Shown: positions 58,492 to 64,000 of the stretch, piece after piece
Position numbering within the stretch: position 1 is the first letter of the stretch
Layout: each line of letters starts with the position of its first letter
Source of the DNA: Isotricha intestinalis
Taxonomy: Eukaryota; Ciliophora; Litostomatea; Vestibuliferida; Isotrichidae
Direction: 5' to 3'
Assembly: GCA_023807065.1 (NCBI GenBank)
Contig: JAJJLU010000340.1
Coordinates: forward strand, 32,070-96,069
DNA: 64,000 nt
Program-made: the position numbers and the translations under genes
Notes under the pieces: generated by a model
What the model was told of the DNA's origin: nothing
Seen by the model: only the letters and a program-made list of their open reading frames with translations
The model's database searches: none

Positions 58492-61400
58492 ATGGGTCAT
58501 GGAATATATTGTTGTAGAACTAAAATAATTTTACTAAGTGAAAAATCAGTTTATATAAAAGAACCATATAATAAAGATGCAAATAGTTTAGAAGAAGAAT
58601 TAAAATATGATTTAACATCAAAAAATAACAAAAATTCACATTTTAATCGTGAAAATTCAACTCAAAAAGAAAAGAATATTCCAGTTTTTAACACTTATAA
58701 AGATAATATAACAAAAAAATTAACAAAAGAATGTATTGAGGGAAAAAATTTAATAAAAAAAGGAAGAATTGACTCATTTGTAAATAATAAAATTAAAAAT
58801 AAAAGAAGAAAATCTTTTGCAATATCAATGACAGGTACTTTTAAAAATTCTAGTATTTATCAAAAAAAATTATCTGGTTTTCATAGAAATGAAACTACAT
58901 TATCAAATAAAACTTCTTATAAAGCTTATCAAATTCTTCCAAAAGAAAGTAAAAAGTTTTTTGAAAGTTTAGTTAAAGACGCTGTTGAAATAGTACAAAG
59001 AAAAGAAAAGAAAAAATCAAAATTTATGATTATTCCACCAAAAACTAATTTATGTGAATCAACAAGAAGTAAATCAATTGAAAATAAAATAAAAGAAGAT
59101 AACACTAATGAAGTTATGAGAAAAAAACGAAAATCAAAATCAATTCAAGTTAAAGAAAAAAATCCAATGCAACCGATTCAAAATATAGATAAACAATTTA
59201 CACAAAAACAAAAAGATTTATTAAGAAAATTATTAATAGAAAATGAATTAATTAATGAAGATGAAATGCCTGAAAGTTTATTAAATACAGTGTTCAATTT
59301 AGTTTATTATCAAAGAATAAAAGATAATATAATATTTTTTACTGGTGAAAATACTGATGAAGATTTATATTATATGATATATAAAGGAAGCTTAATATAT
59401 AATATTGATGGTGATTTTTATGAATTAAACCCTTTAAATGGAATAAGTACTCAAGCTTTATTAAAATATTCAAGACAAAAATGTTATATTCAAACATTAG
59501 GAAGAACCTATTTATTTGTCCTTCCTTTAAGGCAATATAGAAAATTAATTGATGTTTATGAAAAAAATAGAAATGAAGAAATTTTGGGTTTTTTAGAAAA
59601 AAATTATTTTTTTAAAAATTTACCAAAAAATAAAATAAGTGAAATTGCAAAAACTAGTGTAAAAAGAACTTATAATGAAAGAACTACTGTAATTAATGAA
59701 GAAGAAATACAAACTTCTTTATATTATATTATGTCTGGAAATGTAAAATGTGCTAAAAATGATATTGTTATTAAACATTTAATTGATGATGAAATTTTTA
59801 GTGTTTTAGGATTATTCAATCAAATGGAATCTTTTTATAAATATTCTGCAGAGCCAGATTCAATATTAATTGAAATTAAATATGACAATCTTTTTCAAAT
59901 ATTTGAAGAAAAAACAGTTGAAATTATAATAGATAATATGTTTGTAAATGCAGTAAAGGAAAATGAATTATTTTTATCTGGAATAAATGTTTGTTTGATA
60001 AATAAAATGATACCTTGTTTTCAACTTCAATATTATTTTAATGATACAATATTATCAAAAAAAGAAAAAAAAGTAATTTTACCAGTTTGTGGAACAATAT
60101 TAAAGTCAAAAAAATCATTAAAAGAAATAGATAATATGTTAAATACTGTAAATATAAATTATAAAAATAGAATAGAAAATGGAAAATTAAATATAGATTC
60201 TATTACTTCAGATACAACAATTAATTTTCATTTATTAGGAGATGAATGTATTGTATTTGAATGTGATTGGGAATCTCTTTTACCAAAAATAATAACAAAT
60301 CAATTATTTAAATTTTATAATATTCAACCATTAGATTTTACAAAAACCTTAAAATCAATTCCTCTTTATCATTTTGTAAATCCATTTAAAATGTATCAAA
60401 TTATAAATTCAATGGAAGAAAAAAAATTTAAAAAAGGCCAAATTATATTAAAAGATGGTCCTCTATCAGAAAAATTTTTTTATATTTTAAATGGAGAAGT
60501 GGAAATAACAATTAAAAATATATCAATTAAAACACTAACTTCAGGAAAATATTTTGGAGATATAGGTTCAAAAACAGGAAAAAACAAAAAAAAAATAGAT
60601 TTTATATCTAAAAAACCAACAACAGTTCTTATAATAAAAAAAGATATATTTGAAAATATAGTTTATCAAGATGATTTATTTAAACCATTAAGAAAAATAA
60701 TGCAAATAAATGAATATAATATGTCATTTGATAATTTTTATTATATTAGAGATTTAGGAAGTGGTGCATATGGAAGAGTATATTTAGTTCATAATAAAAA
60801 AGAATTTTTTGCTTTAAAAACAGCAGAAATTAGAATAATTTCCCAAAACAAAGAATCAGCTGCAAATTATGTTAATGAATATGCAATTATGTCTTGTCTT
60901 GAACATCCTTTTATAATTCATTTAAATTCTGCTTATAAAACAAAAGATTATATATTTTTTTTAATTGAATATGTAAATGGAATAAATTTAAGAACTTATA
61001 TAGAAAAACATAACAATTTAAGATGTTTAGAAAATGTTAAATTTTATGGTGGAATATTATTTTGTGTTTTACATTATTTAAATCAAAGAAAAATAATTCA
61101 TAGAGATTTAAAACCAGAAAATATAATGATGAATTCTAAAGGTTATTTTAAAGTAATTGATTTTGGAGTTGCTAAAAATTTGATGGGACAAGATTCAACA
61201 AATACTGTTGTTGGAACTCCAATGTATATGTCTCCTGAAGTTATTCTTGGAAAATCATATAATTTTAAAGTTGATTATTGGTCTGTTGGAATTATATTAT
61301 ATGAAATTTTTTATGGTAATACCCCTTTTGGAAATTCAACAAGAGATGTTTCTAAAATTTATAAAGAAATTTTAGAAAATAAACCTTTTTTAACTTCTGG

Positions 61401-61713
61401 AGTTGAAAATAAATTTTTTAATAGTTTAATAAGTTTATTATTATGTAAAAAACCTTCTTCAAGAATTTCTACTTTTAAAGATATTAAAAATCATGAATTT
61501 TTTAAAAATTATGATTTTGATAAATTGTTAAATTTTACCTGTAATGCTCCTTATACTCCTGATGAATATATTAATAAAAGAGAACATGAATTTTTAAAAA
61601 ATGAATTTACACCACTTTTGAATTTTGTCAAAAATTGTGTTTATCAAAATTCAACAGAAATTGCTGAAAATATGTGGAGACAGCAATTAGATGATTTGTT
61701 AGTTAATTTTTGA
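58492..61713 (+). CDS. PKG-like protein kinase with several cyclic-nucleotide-binding-type domains and N-terminal acylation signal
   Basis: 1073 residues. The N-terminus MGHGIYCCRTK is a dual acylation signal. Residues 20-250 are basic and disordered. Four CNB-like beta-roll segments follow, at about 280-365, 380-490, 495-630 and 643-735 (for example YIMSGNVKCAKND and KGQIILKDGPLSEKFFYILN followed by GEVEITI). The kinase domain starts near 750 (LGSGAYGRVYLV) and has the glycine loop, an ALK lysine, HRDLKPEN (870), the DFG motif (VIDFGVAKNL), and GTPMYMSPEV (a non-AGC-type substrate variant of TPEY). The phosphate-binding cassette of the last CNB (FGDIGSKTGKNKKK) lacks the PRxAT arginine, so ligand binding is doubtful there. 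The domain order is that of apicomplexan/ciliate PKG. The kinase should be active. The stop codon is TGA. Confidence 0.87.
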   Translation: MGHGIYCCRTKIILLSEKSVYIKEPYNKDANSLEEELKYDLTSKNNKNSHFNRENSTQKEKNIPVFNTYKDNITKKLTKECIEGKNLIKKGRIDSFVNNKIKNKRRKSFAISMTGTFKNSSIYQKKLSGFHRNETTLSNKTSYKAYQILPKESKKFFESLVKDAVEIVQRKEKKKSKFMIIPPKTNLCESTRSKSIENKIKEDNTNEVMRKKRKSKSIQVKEKNPMQPIQNIDKQFTQKQKDLLRKLLIENELINEDEMPESLLNTVFNLVYYQRIKDNIIFFTGENTDEDLYYMIYKGSLIYNIDGDFYELNPLNGISTQALLKYSRQKCYIQTLGRTYLFVLPLRQYRKLIDVYEKNRNEEILGFLEKNYFFKNLPKNKISEIAKTSVKRTYNERTTVINEEEIQTSLYYIMSGNVKCAKNDIVIKHLIDDEIFSVLGLFNQMESFYKYSAEPDSILIEIKYDNLFQIFEEKTVEIIIDNMFVNAVKENELFLSGINVCLINKMIPCFQLQYYFNDTILSKKEKKVILPVCGTILKSKKSLKEIDNMLNTVNINYKNRIENGKLNIDSITSDTTINFHLLGDECIVFECDWESLLPKIITNQLFKFYNIQPLDFTKTLKSIPLYHFVNPFKMYQIINSMEEKKFKKGQIILKDGPLSEKFFYILNGEVEITIKNISIKTLTSGKYFGDIGSKTGKNKKKIDFISKKPTTVLIIKKDIFENIVYQDDLFKPLRKIMQINEYNMSFDNFYYIRDLGSGAYGRVYLVHNKKEFFALKTAEIRIISQNKESAANYVNEYAIMSCLEHPFIIHLNSAYKTKDYIFFLIEYVNGINLRTYIEKHNNLRCLENVKFYGGILFCVLHYLNQRKIIHRDLKPENIMMNSKGYFKVIDFGVAKNLMGQDSTNTVVGTPMYMSPEVILGKSYNFKVDYWSVGIILYEIFYGNTPFGNSTRDVSKIYKEILENKPFLTSGVENKFFNSLISLLLCKKPSSRISTFKDIKNHEFFKNYDFDKLLNFTCNAPYTPDEYINKREHEFLKNEFTPLLNFVKNCVYQNSTEIAENMWRQQLDDLLVNF

Positions 61714-62001
61714 TTGTACTTTTTATAAAATTATCAATAAATAATTATATATTTGTTTAGAGATTATTTTTTCTAATTTAATTATTTATATAATGTATTT
61801 ATTAGATTATATATAGAATTTTAGAGAAATTAAATTAATTTCTTTCTATTTATATTTTTTATCAAAAACTTTTAATCAAAAAAATCTTAAATTACAATTT
61901 TATTATTATAAAATAATCTGATTAAAATAATATAAAATATTTATCCATCAAAAACTTAAATAATAAATAAATAATACTCAAAAAAACTAAATAATAAAAT
62001 A

Positions 62002-63639
62002 TTATTTCCTAATCATTTCACAAAATTCTTGAAAAGTGATAGGATCATTTTCAGTTTTTCCAATTTCATTAAGAAAAGAATTTATTAAATCTTTAGGAAC
62101 TTCTCTTCCTTGAAAAACAACTCTAGCAATTTCATCCCAAGTTATAGTTTGGCTTTTATCAACATCAAAAAAATCAAAAGCTTCTTTTAAATTTTTATCA
62201 CTTAATAATTTTTCTTTATCACTAAGAGCTCTTACTAATTCTTGATATTCTATAGAACCATTTTTATCATTATCAATAGTTTGAAAAATATCTTTTGCTT
62301 GTTCTTCATCAATTCCTATATCATTTTCTTGTAAAGTTTTAACAAATATATTAACATTAATTTCACTATTACTTGACATTTTTCTAAAAATTTCTTTAAT
62401 TTTTTTTTCTTCTTCTTTATTAGAAAAATTTAGTGCAATATAAGCAATAACTGCATCTTGAAATTTGGATTTTGACACATTATTTTTTAAAGTTTTCAAA
62501 AGCTTCATATCTGTATTTTCAGTAAGTAAATCATCCATATTTTCATTTTCTGTAAAAAATGGATGTTTTAAAGCATTTTTAGCTTTAATTCTTTGTTCAG
62601 GATCTTTTTGTAATAATAAATTAATTAAATTTTTACAATTTATAGAAACTTTTTTTAATTCATCACATTTTAAATTCACTTTTTTATTTTTAATTTTATC
62701 AAAAATTTCTTCTTCAAAATCACCATCAAAAGGAGGATAACCAGTTAATAATATATACATTAATATTCCACAAGCCCATTCATCACATTCTTCTCTATAT
62801 AAATTATCTATAACTTCAGGAGAACAATAATATGTTGTCCCTATTATTCCACTCATTCTTTTATGAGCAGAAAACATTTTTGCTGCTCCAAAATCTACTA
62901 ATTTCACTTCAAATTTACTTAAATCTTTTAATAAATTTAATTTATCTTCTAAATTTAAATTCTCTTTATCTAAACTAGAAATTATTGTTTCAACATTTTT
63001 TGAATCATCTAATGATTCTAATAATATATTTTCTCTTTTTAAATCTCCATGAAAAACTTTTTGAGAATGTAAATATGAAATAGCAATAAAAACTTGATTC
63101 ATAAAATATTTAACAACTAATTCTGAAAATTTACCTTCTTTATCCATTTTACTAGCTAAATCACCTTCATCACAATATTCAGTAATTATATAAAAATTAT
63201 TTTTATCTTCAAAAAATTCATATATTTTCATTATATTAGGATGGTCTAACCTACTTAAAATTTTTATTTCATTTGATATTTCAGTTGAATCAACTCCACT
63301 TTGAATTAATTCTTTTGAAATAACTTTCATTGCTCTTAAATTATCTGAAACTTTATTTTTTACTTTATATACAATTCCATAAGCTCCGGAACCTAATTCA
63401 GATATTTTTTCATAATGTTCAAATACATCATCTAATCTTTTTTGAATTAAATCTTTTGTTTGAATTTTTAAATCTATTAAATTTTTCGGAAGGGGAGTAT
63501 TCTCTTTTAAAGCTTCATATGTTTCTTTTGCTCCATCATATAAAGGAATTTTAGTTATTGGTGTGTTTTCATTTTGATCATTATTATTGTTTTTAGTACA
63601 AACATCACAAGTCACCATACTTATCATTGAAGTTCCCAT
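62002..63639 (-). CDS. Calcium-dependent protein kinase (CDPK)
   Basis: 545 residues. The N-terminus MGTSMISMVTCDVC suggests myristoylation plus palmitoylation. The kinase domain runs from about 77 to 365 with LGSGAYGIVYKVKN, AMKVISKE (K105), EYCDEGDL, HGDLKREN (197-204; the Arg of HRD is Gly) and LVDFGAAKMF, then IGTTYYCSPEV. Its middle carries an insert of about 40 residues before DFG. The autoinhibitory/junction region is followed by a calmodulin-like domain of four EF-hands (about 405-545). EF2 (DNDKNGSIEYQE) and EF3 (DVDKSQTITWDE) look canonical, while EF1 and EF4 are degenerate. CDPKs are found in plants, ciliates and apicomplexans. The gene is transcribed away from the telomere, starting about 360 bases from the chromosome end. 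Confidence 0.93.
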   Translation of the reverse strand: MGTSMISMVTCDVCTKNNNNDQNENTPITKIPLYDGAKETYEALKENTPLPKNLIDLKIQTKDLIQKRLDDVFEHYEKISELGSGAYGIVYKVKNKVSDNLRAMKVISKELIQSGVDSTEISNEIKILSRLDHPNIMKIYEFFEDKNNFYIITEYCDEGDLASKMDKEGKFSELVVKYFMNQVFIAISYLHSQKVFHGDLKRENILLESLDDSKNVETIISSLDKENLNLEDKLNLLKDLSKFEVKLVDFGAAKMFSAHKRMSGIIGTTYYCSPEVIDNLYREECDEWACGILMYILLTGYPPFDGDFEEEIFDKIKNKKVNLKCDELKKVSINCKNLINLLLQKDPEQRIKAKNALKHPFFTENENMDDLLTENTDMKLLKTLKNNVSKSKFQDAVIAYIALNFSNKEEEKKIKEIFRKMSSNSEINVNIFVKTLQENDIGIDEEQAKDIFQTIDNDKNGSIEYQELVRALSDKEKLLSDKNLKEAFDFFDVDKSQTITWDEIARVVFQGREVPKDLINSFLNEIGKTENDPITFQEFCEMIRK

Positions 63640-63965
63640 TAAAATTATTTAATTTTTAATTATTATATTGTTTTTATTGGTATAAATTTTTACGATTTTT
63701 ATTTATAATAATAAATTTAATATTTTTAATTCTTCCTTAGATTAATATGAGTAATTTAAAATTTAACAATAATTTATGAATAAATTCATTTATGGATATT
63801 TAGATTTAAATAATGTTGTTTAAATTATATTTTTTATAAAAACTATTATTTTAAATTTAGAGATGTTTTAAAATTATAATATTTTATAATATTATAATAA
63901 ATAAACATAAAAAAATAAATAAGTATATTATTTCTTTTCAAATATTTGAATAAAAATTTCAAATT
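63640..63965. other. Subtelomeric spacer
   Basis: About 326 AT-rich bases between the CDPK start and the telomere repeats. No gene or subtelomeric repeat family was recognised. It presumably holds the CDPK promoter. Confidence 0.5.
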
Positions 63966-64000
63966 ATTGGGGATTGGGGATTGGGGATTGGGGATTGGGG
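63966..64000 (+). repeat. Telomere: five perfect ATTGGGG repeats at the chromosome end
   Basis: The last 35 bases are exactly five head-to-tail ATTGGGG heptamers, with the G-rich strand running 5' to 3' towards the end, as at a right-hand chromosome terminus. The unit has one more base than the GGGGTT of Tetrahymena. The true telomere may be longer than the assembled part. Confidence 0.95.

Overview
The window is the right-hand end of a linear, gene-dense, very AT-rich eukaryotic chromosome, most likely a macronuclear chromosome of a ciliate. Evidence: the last 35 bases are five perfect copies of ATTGGGG, a telomere running 5' to 3' out of the window; genes are packed on both strands with spacers often under 100 bases; the first gene is a multi-pass membrane protein of the kind abundant in ciliates; the two introns I could place are only 23 and 34 nt. 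Unlike Tetrahymena or Paramecium, the genes end in TAA, TGA and TAG and none reads through a stop, so the nuclear code is standard. Standard code, high AT and an alpha-glucan storage enzyme point to a litostome-type (for example rumen) ciliate; that placement is inference. Layout. 0-6.4 kb: the 3' part of a large membrane protein, a type I membrane protein and a low-complexity protein. 6.5-11.4 kb: a coiled-coil protein, PP2C phosphatase, LSm7, a two-EF-hand protein and the Rab geranylgeranyltransferase alpha subunit. 11.6-12.5 kb: a WD40 protein, followed by about 1 kb holding a decayed WD40-like fragment and a hairpin. 13.5-19 kb, all minus strand: STIMATE/TMEM110-like protein, RCC1-repeat protein, UXT-like prefoldin, an Atg18/WIPI PROPPIN with a 23-nt intron, a GATD1-like protein, and a DUF4485 protein that is easy to miss because its main exon has only one methionine codon. 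19-24.8 kb, plus strand: MFS transporter, RING-H2 membrane protein, a zinc-binding protein with a CaaX end, a low-complexity protein. 24.8-28.2 kb: an ORC4-like subunit with a degenerate ATP site, a gene relic, and a fused FKBP-TPR-cyclophilin. 28.4-41.5 kb: a TPR-like protein, a basic low-complexity protein, a DOT1-like methyltransferase fused to two EF-hands, a membrane zinc-finger protein, CLEC16A, a MGCG (acylation-type) protein, and an Asn-rich protein ending in a 39-bp minisatellite. 41.5-48 kb: MORN-like protein, PLAA/Doa1, a copine pseudogene, a transmembrane RING-H2 protein. 48-54.5 kb: an annexin and a 1775-residue starch/glycogen synthase (GH13-like + GT5 + CBM48-like). 54.6-64 kb: two small membrane proteins, an HP1-like chromodomain protein, a 1.5 kb spacer, a PKG-like kinase, a CDPK, and the telomere. 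The genes are mostly housekeeping and signalling with no operon logic. Recurrent themes are Ca2+ signalling (CDPK, two EF-hand proteins, annexin, lost copine), cyclic-nucleotide-type signalling (PKG), membrane traffic and autophagy (PROPPIN, CLEC16A, RabGGTase, PLAA) and chromatin (DOT1-like, chromodomain, ORC4). I saw no tRNA or rRNA gene, CRISPR array or intact transposon. At least one pseudogene (copine) is clear and several other spacers look like decayed genes.
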